NCBI RefSeq assembly: GCF_000719345.1
Contig: NZ_JOFX01000004.1
Location: forward strand, 124,001-188,000
From: Streptomyces sp. NRRL F-2664
GTDB lineage: Bacteria > Actinomycetota > Actinomycetes > Streptomycetales > Streptomycetaceae
Direction: 5' to 3'
DNA: 64,000 nucleotides
This document shows positions 25,225 through 33,462 of this stretch, piece after piece. The notes under the pieces are model-generated. The model did no database searches. It saw only the letters and a program-made list of their open reading frames with translations, and was not told where the DNA came from. How positions within the stretch are numbered: position 1 is the first letter of the stretch; each line of letters begins with the position of its first letter. The position numbers were made by a program, and so were the translations under genes.

Positions 25225-26562
25225 CTACCGGGTGGCGCCCGCGACCGCCCATCGGCCGGAGCGGGCACGCAGCTGGAGGGTCACCATCCGGGCCAGCATC
25301 ATGAGGGTCATGGCCCACCACAGCATGGTGAGGCCGCCTCCCAGGGCCGGGACGAGGAGTGCGGCCGGGGTGAACACGGCGAGCGTCACGAGCATGGCCG
25401 CGGCCAGGTAGCGGCCGTCGCCCGCGCCCATCAGGACCCCGTCGAGCACGAAGACGATGCCCGACACGGGTTGGGAGAGGGCCACGACCAGCAGGGCGGG
25501 CAGGAGGGCGTTCTCGACGGCCGGGTCGCTGGTGAACAGCGGAATGAAGACCGGTCGGGCGAGAACCACCAGCAGGCCGAGCACGATGCCGGTCACGATC
25601 CCCCATTGCACCATCCGGCGGCAGACGGCCTTGGCGCCGTCGGTGTCGCCCGAACCCAGGTACCGGCCGATGATCGCCTGTCCGGCGATTGCGATGGCGT
25701 CGAGGGCGAAGGCGAGCAGGCTCCACAGGGAGAGCAGGATCTGGTGGGCCGCGATGTCGGCGTCACCGAGCCGGGCGGCCACGGCGGTCGCGATCATCAG
25801 AATGGCGCGCAGGGACAGGGTGCGGACCAGTAGGGGAGCACCGGCCTGGGCGCAGGCACGGATTCCCGCCGCGTCGGGCCGCAGGGAGGCTCCGTGCCGA
25901 CGGGCGCCGCGTACGACGACGACGAGGTAGGCCGCCGCCATGGCGCACTGGGCGAGGACCGTGCCCCAGGCGGAGCCGGCGATGCCGAGGCCCGCGCCGT
26001 AAACGAGTGCGACGTTCAGGATCGCGTTGAGGGCGAAGCCCCCGATGGCGACGTAGAGCGGGGTGCGGGTGTCCTGGAGGCCGCGGATCACACCGGTCGC
26101 GGCCAGGACCACGAGCATCGCCGGGATGCCGAGCGCGGAGATGCGCAGGTAGGTGAGCGCGTGCGGGGCGACCGTGTCCGAGGCGCCGAACACTGCGATC
26201 AACGAGGGCGCGGCGGGAAGTACCACGGCGATGACGGCCACACCGAGCAGGAGCGCGAGCCAGATGCCGTCCATCCCCTGCCGGATGGCCGCCTGCAGGT
26301 CGCCCGCCCCGACCCGGCGGGAGACGGCCGCCGTGGTGGCGTAGGCGAGGAAGACGAACACGCTCACCGCGGTGGTCAGGAGGGCGGCGGCGATGCCCAG
26401 GCCGGCCAGCTGGGGTGTCCCGAGGTGCCCCACGATGGCACTGTCGGCCATCACGAAGAGGGGCTCGGCGACGAGTGCGCCGAAGGCCGGGACGGCGAGT
26501 GCGAAGATCTCCCGGTCGTGCCGTCTCGGCCCTGCCGGGGGTGCTGCGAGGGCCTGTGTCAT
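25225..26562 (-). CDS. MATE-family efflux transporter (DinF-like)
   Basis: A 445-residue polytopic protein with about 12 helices and the two-fold MatE repeat. The first repeat shows ALAVPAFGALVAEPLFVMADSAIVGHLG, typical of DinF-like cation-coupled drug or metabolite exporters. GVIRGLQDTRTPLYV and AHQILLSLWSLLAFALDAIA are further family motifs. The substrate is unknown. It is leftward and divergent from dnaB; the long gap upstream contains the DnaA-box cluster. Confidence 0.9.
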   Translation of the reverse strand: MTQALAAPPAGPRRHDREIFALAVPAFGALVAEPLFVMADSAIVGHLGTPQLAGLGIAAALLTTAVSVFVFLAYATTAAVSRRVGAGDLQAAIRQGMDGIWLALLLGVAVIAVVLPAAPSLIAVFGASDTVAPHALTYLRISALGIPAMLVVLAATGVIRGLQDTRTPLYVAIGGFALNAILNVALVYGAGLGIAGSAWGTVLAQCAMAAAYLVVVVRGARRHGASLRPDAAGIRACAQAGAPLLVRTLSLRAILMIATAVAARLGDADIAAHQILLSLWSLLAFALDAIAIAGQAIIGRYLGSGDTDGAKAVCRRMVQWGIVTGIVLGLLVVLARPVFIPLFTSDPAVENALLPALLVVALSQPVSGIVFVLDGVLMGAGDGRYLAAAMLVTLAVFTPAALLVPALGGGLTMLWWAMTLMMLARMVTLQLRARSGRWAVAGATR

Positions 26563-26993
26563 GCGACCAATCTAATCTTCCACAGGTAATGGATGCAACC
26601 GGGTCTGGATCCTTACCACCGTGCTGACTTGCGCGTTCTCTCCGGTTCTTCGGCGGCGTTCACGGAAGTGTGGCGAACAAATTTCGCGAGCCGGCTCGGT
26701 GGACGAAGAAATGCCAGGTCAGCGTGGGTAACGGGGGTCCCCGGGTGATTTTGTCCACAGCGTCGTCCCCTGGTCCGTGCACAGCTTCCGGGGAGTTACC
26801 CACAGCATTGGCGCCGTCATCCACACGTCATCCACAGACCCTGTGGATAACAAGATTGGCTGACGCCGCTCCCGGCCCTACCGTGGTGCGTTGCCCGACT
26901 CGCCGACAGCCGATTCGGGTGCCCCAAATGTCAGAGCCGTGTCGTAGAAAGAGTCGCACGGCGAGGTCCGCCTTGCGGACGGGAGGAGGCCCG
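26563..26993. other. Non-coding MATE-dnaB gap with DnaA boxes
   Basis: This 431-bp divergent interval lacks any credible gene. It is less GC-rich than its surroundings (for example GAACAAATTTCG near 26673) and holds the DnaA-box cluster listed separately. A weak DnaA-like TCTTCCACA lies at 26576-26584. Promoters for both genes must be here but none is obvious. Confidence 0.75.
26751..26850. promoter_or_regulatory. DnaA-box cluster upstream of dnaB
   Basis: Five 9-mers matching or nearly matching the Streptomyces DnaA box lie within 100 bp: TTGTCCACA (26751), TTACCCACA (26796), TCATCCACA (26817), TCATCCACA (26828), and TTATCCACA on the minus strand (26842-26850). Two are perfect consensus; TTACCCACA departs by one base. 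This is not oriC, which in Streptomyces lies between dnaA and dnaN, well outside this window. Confidence 0.8.
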
Positions 26994-28472
26994 GTGAGCA
27001 TGCCCCCGGAGCCCATGGACGACCCCTGGGCCGACAGCGGTCCGAGTGACCGTCTGCCCGCTCGTCCGCGCCGCAACAGCGAGGGCCGGGGCCGCGGCGA
27101 CGAGCAGCACGACCGGGGACGCGAGGGTGGCTCCTGGGACGGCGGCGGCTTCGAGCGCGTCCCTCCGCAGGACCTCGATGCCGAGCAGTCGGTGCTCGGC
27201 GGCATGCTGCTCTCCAAGGACGCCATCGCCGACGTCGTCGAGGTCCTCAAGGGCCACGACTTCTACCGGCCGTCGCACGAGACGATCTACCAGGCCATCC
27301 TCGACCTCTACGCCAAGGGCGAGCCGGCCGACCCGATCACTGTCGGCGCCGAGCTGACGCGACGCGGCGAGATCAGCAAGGTCGGCGGGGCCTCCTACCT
27401 GCACACCCTGGTCCAGTCCGTGCCGACCGCGGCGAACGCGGAGTACTACGCGGAGATCGTGCACGAGCGGGCCGTCCTGCGCCGCCTCGTCGCCGCCGGT
27501 ACGAAGATCACGCAGATGGGGTACGCGGCCGACGGCGATGTCGACGAGATCGTCAACAGTGCCCAGGCCGAGATCTACGCCGTCACCGAGCAGCGGACCT
27601 CCGAGGACTACCTGCCGCTCGGCGACATTATGGAGGGCGCCCTCGACGAGATCGAGGCCATCGGTTCGCGCAGCGGCCAGATGTCCGGCGTCCCCACCGG
27701 TTTCACCGACCTGGACTCGCTGACCAACGGCCTGCACCCGGGCCAGATGATCGTCATCGCCGCCCGCCCCGCCATGGGCAAGTCCACGCTGGCGCTGGAC
27801 TTCGCGCGGGCCTGCTCCATCAAGAGCAACCTCCCCAGCGTGATCTTCTCCCTCGAAATGGGACGCAACGAGATCGCCATGCGCCTCCTCTCGGCGGAGG
27901 CCAGGGTGGCACTGCACCACATGCGTTCGGGCACGATGACGGACGACGACTGGACCCGGCTGGCCCGCCGGATGCCCGACGTGTCCGCCGCCCCCCTCTA
28001 CATCGACGACTCCCCCAACCTGTCGATGATGGAGATCCGGGCCAAGTGCCGACGGCTCAAGCAGCGCAACGACCTCTCGCTCGTGGTCATCGACTACCTC
28101 CAGCTGATGCAGTCGGGTGGCTCGCGCCGCCCCGAGAGCCGCCAGCAGGAGGTCTCGGACATGTCGCGAAACCTGAAGCTGCTGGCGAAGGAGCTGGAGG
28201 TCCCGGTGATCGCGCTCTCCCAGCTGAACCGTGGTCCCGAGCAGCGCACCGACAAGAAGCCGATGGTCTCCGACCTGCGTGAGTCGGGCTCGATCGAGCA
28301 GGACGCCGACATGGTGATCCTGCTGCACCGCGAGGACGCCTACGAGAAGGAGTCGCCGCGCGCCGGCGAGGCCGACCTGATCGTGGCCAAGCACCGCAAC
28401 GGCCCCACGGCGACGATCACCGTGGCCTTCCAGGGCCATTACTCGCGCTTCGTGGACATGGCCAACACGTAG
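26994..28472 (+). CDS. dnaB: Replicative DNA helicase DnaB
   Basis: Hexameric 5'-3' helicase of the replication fork, 492 residues. The N-terminal DnaB domain begins at PPQDLDAEQSVLGGMLLS, after a charged, disordered leader of about 55 residues. The RecA-like motor has Walker A ARPAMGKSTLAL near residues 257-268, Walker B SLVVIDYLQLM, and the loop IALSQLNRGPEQR. No intein is present, unlike in some mycobacterial DnaB. GTG at 26994 has GGAGGAGG about 5 nt upstream; ATG at 27000 is an alternative. The DnaA-box cluster ends 143 bp before this start. Confidence 0.97.
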   Translation: MSMPPEPMDDPWADSGPSDRLPARPRRNSEGRGRGDEQHDRGREGGSWDGGGFERVPPQDLDAEQSVLGGMLLSKDAIADVVEVLKGHDFYRPSHETIYQAILDLYAKGEPADPITVGAELTRRGEISKVGGASYLHTLVQSVPTAANAEYYAEIVHERAVLRRLVAAGTKITQMGYAADGDVDEIVNSAQAEIYAVTEQRTSEDYLPLGDIMEGALDEIEAIGSRSGQMSGVPTGFTDLDSLTNGLHPGQMIVIAARPAMGKSTLALDFARACSIKSNLPSVIFSLEMGRNEIAMRLLSAEARVALHHMRSGTMTDDDWTRLARRMPDVSAAPLYIDDSPNLSMMEIRAKCRRLKQRNDLSLVVIDYLQLMQSGGSRRPESRQQEVSDMSRNLKLLAKELEVPVIALSQLNRGPEQRTDKKPMVSDLRESGSIEQDADMVILLHREDAYEKESPRAGEADLIVAKHRNGPTATITVAFQGHYSRFVDMANT

Positions 28473-28481
28473 CATCCGATC

Positions 28482-29867
28482 ATGGATGAGCTTGCTGAGG
28501 ACCTGGAACTGCTTCCCACCACCCGGCGTGCGCTGAGGCACCGGATTGCCGTCGCGCAGAGCGCGGGGCGAGCGCCGTCGGTCGTGGCGGCCGTGCTGCG
28601 CGGCGGGGAGGTGGTCTGGGAGGGCGCCCGAACCTCCGTGGAAGGGCACGGCCCGGACGGGAACGTCCAGTACCGGATCGGGTCCATCAGCAAGACCTTC
28701 ACGGCCGTCCTCGTGATGCGCCTGCGGGACGAAGGCCTGTTGGCGCTCGACGACCCGCTGGAGAAGCACCTCCCGGGAACGGGTGTCGGCCGGGTCACCG
28801 TCGCCCAACTGCTGGCCCATACCGGCGGGCTGGCGGCGGAGACCCCCGGCGAGTGGTGGGAGCGCACCCCCGGCGCGCAGCGTCCCGGGCTCGTCGACGT
28901 CCTGGGGGAGGAGCCCTTCCGGCTCACTCCGGGCACGCGGCACCACTACTCCAACCCCGGTTACACCCTGCTCGGTTCGCTGGTGGAGGCGGTGCGCGGC
29001 AGGCCCTGGGAGGACGTCCTGCGGGCCGAGGTGCTGGAGCCCCTCGGCCTGGACCGGACGAGCGGGCGGCCCCAGGCCCCCCACGCGGGCGGCTGGGCGG
29101 TCCATCCGTGGGCCGACGTGATGATGCCCGAGCCGCTGGAGGACCTCGGGCTGATGGCCGCGGCCGGCCAGCTCTGGTCCACGACCAGGGATCTCGCACG
29201 GTTCGCCGACTTCCTGCTGCGAGGTGACCAGCGGGTCCTGAGCGCGGAGTCCGTAGGGGAGATGCGCCGGCCGGCCGCGCCGCCCGAGCCCGGGCTCGCC
29301 GAACTCGGCTACGGGCTGGGAGTGCAGCTGATGGCCCACGGAACGCGCAGGCTGGCGGGCCACAGCGGCTCGCTGCCGGGGTTCGTCGCCGGACTGTGGC
29401 TGAGCGAGGCCGACGACATGGCGGCGGTGGTCCTGGCCAACTGCACGTCGGGGCCGGCCGTGACGGCCGTCGCCGCCGATCTCATCGGGATCGTGGCGGA
29501 CGCCGAACCGCCGTTCCCCCGGCCGTGGCGGCCGTTCACGGAGGCGGAGCAGGTGCCGCTGGAACTGTGCGGCCCCTGGTACTGGGGCACTGCGCCCCAC
29601 GTCGTGCGGTTGGTCGCGGACGGTTCACTGGAGCTGGGACCCGTCGGCGTTGTGGGCCGCACGGCGCGGTTCCGGGCCGAGCCCGACGGCAGCTGGACCG
29701 GCCTGTCCGGGTACTACGCGGGCGAGACGCTGCGCGCGGTGCGCCGCGAGGACGGCTTTGTGAGCCATCTCGACCTGGCCTCCTTCGTGTTCACCAGGGA
29801 GCCGTACGACCCGGGGGCGCCGGTGCCCGGCGGGGTCGACCCGCAGGGCTGGCGCGGGATCGGCTGA
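28482..29867 (+). CDS. Serine hydrolase of the beta-lactamase/class C PBP family
   Basis: A 461-residue penicillin-recognising serine hydrolase. The nucleophile motif S-x-x-K is in IGSISKTFTA near residue 66. The Y-x-N motif is YSNPGYTLLG and the third motif HSGSLPG, with H in place of K, as in class C/esterase EstB-type enzymes. A C-terminal extension of about 110 residues resembles a lipocalin-like beta domain found in D-aminopeptidase-type relatives. There is no signal peptide, so it is predicted cytoplasmic. It starts 9 bp after dnaB and could be read through from it. Substrate (peptide, ester or beta-lactam) cannot be assigned. Confidence 0.87.
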   Translation: MDELAEDLELLPTTRRALRHRIAVAQSAGRAPSVVAAVLRGGEVVWEGARTSVEGHGPDGNVQYRIGSISKTFTAVLVMRLRDEGLLALDDPLEKHLPGTGVGRVTVAQLLAHTGGLAAETPGEWWERTPGAQRPGLVDVLGEEPFRLTPGTRHHYSNPGYTLLGSLVEAVRGRPWEDVLRAEVLEPLGLDRTSGRPQAPHAGGWAVHPWADVMMPEPLEDLGLMAAAGQLWSTTRDLARFADFLLRGDQRVLSAESVGEMRRPAAPPEPGLAELGYGLGVQLMAHGTRRLAGHSGSLPGFVAGLWLSEADDMAAVVLANCTSGPAVTAVAADLIGIVADAEPPFPRPWRPFTEAEQVPLELCGPWYWGTAPHVVRLVADGSLELGPVGVVGRTARFRAEPDGSWTGLSGYYAGETLRAVRREDGFVSHLDLASFVFTREPYDPGAPVPGGVDPQGWRGIG

Positions 29868-29881
29868 CGGCCGGACCGGTC

Positions 29882-31057
29882 TCAGGCGACGAGCTCACGT
29901 TCCAGCGGTGTGCGGAAGCGCGGGGTGACGCGCGCTTCGCCCACCCAGGCGGAGAGGCGGTCGGCCTCGGCAGTGATCGCCTGCTCGGCCGTACGGCCGG
30001 GGTCGCCCAGCAGCCGCCAGACGATCCCACCGTCCGGTCGCTGGGCCCAGCCGCCGACGATCTCGCCGTTCCACCACACCGTGGGGCCGATGTTGCCCGC
30101 ATAGTCGAAGAGGGCGGAGCGGTGGGCGGGGTCGAGGTGGAAGCTCCGGTCGGCCCATCCCATGCCGCTGGGGTCGAGCGCGGGGAGCAGCGCTGCCCAC
30201 GGCTCAGGAGCAGGCTCGTGTGCGGTGTCTCCGGGGCCTACGAGCGCGGTGCTGCCGTCATCGAGGCGCACCCGGTCGGGACCGACGGCGGCGAGAGCCT
30301 TGCGGACGTCCGTGAGCGTCCACCCGGTCCACCATTTCAGGTCGGCCTCGGTGGCCGGGCCATACGCGTACAGCCAGCGCCGGGCGATCTCCGCGCGCGC
30401 CTCGGCGGCCGGTAGGGCGGGCCACGGTGCGGTGTGGACCCAGCGGAACTGGCTGGAGGTCCACGATCCCCGCGGCCGGTCCCGGCGGATCCGGCCGTCG
30501 GCGGCCAGGAGGCGGATGACCCGGGTGGCGACTCCCTGCTCCGTCTCGTACTTCTTGCCGCGGCTGAGGGTGATCTTCCGTCGCAGGGCGGGCACGGCGG
30601 CGGACAGTTGACTGCCGGTGAGGGGCCCCTCGGTGTCGAGCGTGTCCAGCGCCTCGGCCTCCACGCCGGCCAGCCAGGCGGCGTCGAGTCCCTGCCCGTC
30701 CTCGTCGAGGTGCTTGAGGAAGGTACGGCGCTCCTTGGCCGCGATGGCGCGTGCACTTGCCGCGTCGACGTAGGGGGCCAGTTCCGCCGAGACCGCGAAG
30801 AGGGTGTTGCGCATGCTGAGCAGCCGCACGAGCCGTACCTCCTCGTACAGCGCCTGCTCCACCACGGCGGGGCTGCCTCCGGCGAGCCGGGCCCGCGCGG
30901 AGAGGAAGACCGTCGCGGCGTCGGTCGCGTGCAGGGCGACGACGGAGTCCGCCGTCTCCGCGACCGTCGTGGCGCGGGCCGACGGGGCCAGCCGGTGGCG
31001 TCGGCCCAGCCGGTACCTGCGCTCGGTGGTGGTGATGAGGGGGAGACGGGCGCTCAT
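29882..31057 (-). CDS. Winged-helix DNA-binding protein of the AlkZ/YcaQ-like family
   Basis: A roughly 391-residue protein of the winged-helix DNA-binding domain family that includes the DNA glycosylase AlkZ/YcaQ. Recognisable parts are VVALHATDAATVFLSARARL, VRLLSMRNTLFAV, and the C-terminal GNIGPTVWWNGEIVGGWAQR, which corresponds to the beta-rich substrate region. Whether it removes alkylated or crosslinked bases is unproven here: the catalytic Gln-x-Gln/Asp motif of AlkZ is not clear. ATG 31057 is adopted, although GGGAGG abuts it directly; GTG at 31087 is an alternative. It converges on the serine hydrolase gene with a 14-bp gap. Confidence 0.75.
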   Translation of the reverse strand: MSARLPLITTTERRYRLGRRHRLAPSARATTVAETADSVVALHATDAATVFLSARARLAGGSPAVVEQALYEEVRLVRLLSMRNTLFAVSAELAPYVDAASARAIAAKERRTFLKHLDEDGQGLDAAWLAGVEAEALDTLDTEGPLTGSQLSAAVPALRRKITLSRGKKYETEQGVATRVIRLLAADGRIRRDRPRGSWTSSQFRWVHTAPWPALPAAEARAEIARRWLYAYGPATEADLKWWTGWTLTDVRKALAAVGPDRVRLDDGSTALVGPGDTAHEPAPEPWAALLPALDPSGMGWADRSFHLDPAHRSALFDYAGNIGPTVWWNGEIVGGWAQRPDGGIVWRLLGDPGRTAEQAITAEADRLSAWVGEARVTPRFRTPLERELVA

Positions 31058-31124
31058 CCTCCCGATCGTAGGCCGGACCGCCGACACAACGGCCCGGTTC
31101 GGCCCGGCCCACGGATGCGGGATG

Positions 31125-31586
31125 TCAGAGCAGGAGTTTGAAGCCGACGTGCGATGCGGTGAACCCGAGCCGTTCGTAGAAGCGGTGGGCGTCGGTGCGG
31201 GTCACGTCGGACGTCAACTGGACGAGCGTGCAGGCCTCGGCGCGGGACTTCTCGATGGCCCACTCGATGAACCGGGTGCCGAGTCCGCTGCCGCGCTCGT
31301 CCGCGTGGACGCGGACGCCCTCGATGACGGAGCGCGTGGCGCCCTTGCGGGAGAGGCCGGGAACGATCGTCAGCTGGAGGGTCCCCACGACCCGGCCGGC
31401 CCGGACCGCGACGACCAGATGCTGGTGGGGGTCACCGGTGAGCCGCTGCAGGGCCGTGCGGTACGGGGTGAGGTCTTCCGGTGATTCGCGGGTGGCGCCG
31501 AGCGGGTCGTCGGCCAGCATGGCGACGATGGCCGGCAGATCAGCCTCGGTGGCGGGCCGGATCGCCACCTCGCAGGGATCGGTCAC
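31125..31586 (-). CDS. GNAT-family acetyltransferase
   Basis: A 153-residue single-domain GNAT. The acetyl-CoA loop is in VRVHADERGSGLGTRFIEWA, and the C-terminal motif B is DAHRFYERLGFTASHVGFK, both very close to small-molecule or antibiotic-type acetyltransferases. The GTG start at 31586 has GAGGGGGT about 10 nt upstream. It lies 14 bp from the larger GNAT gene on the same strand, so they are probably co-transcribed. Substrate unknown. Confidence 0.88.
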   Translation of the reverse strand: MTDPCEVAIRPATEADLPAIVAMLADDPLGATRESPEDLTPYRTALQRLTGDPHQHLVVAVRAGRVVGTLQLTIVPGLSRKGATRSVIEGVRVHADERGSGLGTRFIEWAIEKSRAEACTLVQLTSDVTRTDAHRFYERLGFTASHVGFKLLL

Positions 31587-31600
31587 GATGATGTACCCCC

Positions 31601-32512
31601 TCAGCCGGCGGCCACGGTCAGCGGCGCCCAGCGACGCGTCCAGTCACCGGGCAGATCGGGGATGTCTCGGGTCATGACGGCATTGAAGGCCACGGACTCC
31701 AGTCCCCGCTGCTTGAGCCAGGCCAGCAGTTCCTCATGCCGTACGTCGACATCGGTACGCAGCGGCCGGGTTGTGCCCCTGGCGAGAGCGGTGATCAGGG
31801 CTTTGGCGGTGCCGGTGTCGCGAGCGATGAGCGGACCGACGACGTGGGTGTGCATGTTGGGCCAGGCCGCGGCGAACCCGGTGAGCATGCCTTCCGCGCC
31901 ATGGTCCTCGGAGACGAGCAGCTGGTCGGCGAAGGCCGGCAGCCGCGTGATCATGTGTGTGCGGTCGGCACCGAAGACCTCCGCGTCCAGACGCAGGATG
32001 CGGGGGAGGTCGTCGGCAACCGCCGGCCGGATGTGCGGGGCGTCCTCCGTGTCGGCGGCGCCCTCCTGCTGGAAGGTGCCCACCAGCATCTCGGCGCGCC
32101 CCGTGGTCGCGAAGCCGAGTTCTTCGTAGAGAGGGCGACCGTGCGGCGTGGCGTGCAGGGTGAGCGCAGTTCCCTTGAGGACGCCGTCACAGACATGGGT
32201 CATCAGGGCCCGCCCCAGTCCCTGGCGGGCGTAGCGGTCGGCCACGAGGACCATGCCGATGGCAGCGAGGTCTGGTCCGGCAGAGGTGTTGCCGTACCGG
32301 GTGACGACGCAGGCGGCGGCGAGGCCCCGGCCGTCCGGGGCGTCCACGCCGAAGCCGTTCCCGGCGGCGAGGAGCAGTCCCCACTTGTGGTCCTCGCGGA
32401 GCCAGCCACGATCTTCGGACAGGTCGGCGCAGCGGTGGAGGTCGTCCACGGTCAGCGCCCGGATCGGCAGATCGGTGATGTGTGGTGGTGTCACCGGCCC
32501 AGACTGGATCAT
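31601..32512 (-). CDS. Two-domain GNAT acetyltransferase
   Basis: A 303-residue protein with an N-terminal GNAT domain (acetyl-CoA motif VADRYARQGLGRALM near residues 90-104, then RPLYEELGFATTG) and a second, divergent GNAT-like half from about residue 160 (HIRPAVADDLPRILRLDAEVFGADR...). This YitH/DUF1248-like organisation is usually of unknown substrate. The end of its upstream region carries parS sites. Start ATG 32512 lacks a clear ribosome-binding site; GTG 32494 is possible. Confidence 0.82.
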   Translation of the reverse strand: MIQSGPVTPPHITDLPIRALTVDDLHRCADLSEDRGWLREDHKWGLLLAAGNGFGVDAPDGRGLAAACVVTRYGNTSAGPDLAAIGMVLVADRYARQGLGRALMTHVCDGVLKGTALTLHATPHGRPLYEELGFATTGRAEMLVGTFQQEGAADTEDAPHIRPAVADDLPRILRLDAEVFGADRTHMITRLPAFADQLLVSEDHGAEGMLTGFAAAWPNMHTHVVGPLIARDTGTAKALITALARGTTRPLRTDVDVRHEELLAWLKQRGLESVAFNAVMTRDIPDLPGDWTRRWAPLTVAAG

Positions 32513-32545
32513 GGGCCGAGAGCCGTCCAGAGGATTTGAGTCGAT

Positions 32546-32559
32546 GTTTCACGTGAAAC
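32546..32559. other. parS centromere site 7
   Basis: Perfect GTTTCACGTGAAAC in the divergent gap between the two-domain GNAT and the HAD gene. Confidence 0.97.
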
Positions 32560-32614
32560 ATGACTCTCCAGCCGGCCTTACCGCCCAGAGCGCCGCGTGA
32601 AACACCCACGCGGT

Positions 32615-32628
32615 GTTTCACATGAAAC
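32615..32628. other. Degenerate parS (one mismatch)
   Basis: GTTTCACATGAAAC: the central CG is CA, so the palindrome is broken at one position. It is 19 bp from the perfect site that follows. A further right-half match (CGCGTGAAAC) ends at about 32603. Confidence 0.7.
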
Positions 32629-32633
32629 ACGGT

Positions 32634-32647
32634 GTTTCACGTGAAAC
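32634..32647. other. parS centromere site 8
   Basis: Perfect GTTTCACGTGAAAC, 22 bp before the start codon of the HAD gene. Confidence 0.97.
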
Positions 32648-32669
32648 CAACCCACTAACCTCGACGGCT

Positions 32670-33320
32670 ATGACGCGCCTGCACCTCTTCGACCTCGACG
32701 GAACGCTGATGTACGGCTCGGCGGCTCCGGCGGAGATCTCCCGCCAGCTCGGGATGAGTGCCGAGATCACCGAGTTGGAGCGGTCCTTCGCCGCGCGGGA
32801 GATCGAACCTCACCAGTTCTCGGTTGCGGTCCATGCGCTGTGGGCCGCGCTGACGCCGGAGCACGTCAGGGCCGCGTTCGACGGGGCTCCCTGGTTGGCG
32901 GGCATCCGGGACGTCTGGCAGGAGATCCGGCAGCGCGGTGAGTACTGCGCCGTGGTCTCCCTGTCGCCGTCCTTCTTCGTGGAGCTGCTGCTGGAGTGGG
33001 GCGCCCATGCCGCCCACGGGTCCGTCTTCCCCGAAGTGCCGTTCACCCGGCCCGTGGAAGCGGCCGGAATCCTGACTCCCGAGGGCAAGGTCGCGGTGGC
33101 CGACCGGTTGTGCGAGCAGTTCGGCGTGACCCGGAGCGACTGTGTGGCGTACGGGGATTCAGGGACCGACATCCACCTTTTCGAGGCCGTGTCCGTCTCG
33201 GTGGCGGTCAACGCACGACCTCATCTGGCCGCTCGTGCGACCCATGTCTATGAGGGACGCGATCTGCGGGAGGTATACCAGCTCGTGGCCGTGGCGCGCC
33301 CGGGAGTTGCGGCATCTTAG
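32670..33320 (+). CDS. HAD-superfamily phosphatase (HAD-IB, SerB-like)
   Basis: A 216-residue HAD phosphatase. Motif I is FDLDGTLM at the N-terminus, motif II the serine in VVSLSPSFF, motif III the lysine of TPEGKVAVADRL, and motif IV CVAYGDSGTDIHLF. The cap is small and alpha-helical, as in phosphoserine phosphatase-like enzymes. Substrate unknown. The frame runs upstream through the parS sites to an ATG at 32613, but ATG 32670 begins the conserved domain. No strong Shine-Dalgarno. Confidence 0.87.
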   Translation: MTRLHLFDLDGTLMYGSAAPAEISRQLGMSAEITELERSFAAREIEPHQFSVAVHALWAALTPEHVRAAFDGAPWLAGIRDVWQEIRQRGEYCAVVSLSPSFFVELLLEWGAHAAHGSVFPEVPFTRPVEAAGILTPEGKVAVADRLCEQFGVTRSDCVAYGDSGTDIHLFEAVSVSVAVNARPHLAARATHVYEGRDLREVYQLVAVARPGVAAS

Positions 33321-33462
33321 GAGGAAAGTGGGTTCGAAACGCGGATTTTCCTCGTTTCCCCGCAGGCGTCGAAGACGGCTGGCACGCTGTGAAACCCGGA
33401 ACCACGGCTTCATGGACCGTGGCGTGTGCACACCGACCGAGATGCTCGAAGCGAGGCACCGC

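Noticed and set aside
26751..26850. DnaA-box cluster as the chromosomal origin.
   Set aside because: oriC in Streptomyces lies between dnaA and dnaN, neither of which is here, and it contains many more boxes than five. It is reported as a regulatory cluster instead.
32613..32669. Longer HAD phosphatase beginning with MFHMKHGVSRET.
   Set aside because: The extra residues are pure translation of parS copies. The conserved domain starts at 32670; use of the longer start cannot be excluded but is unsupported.
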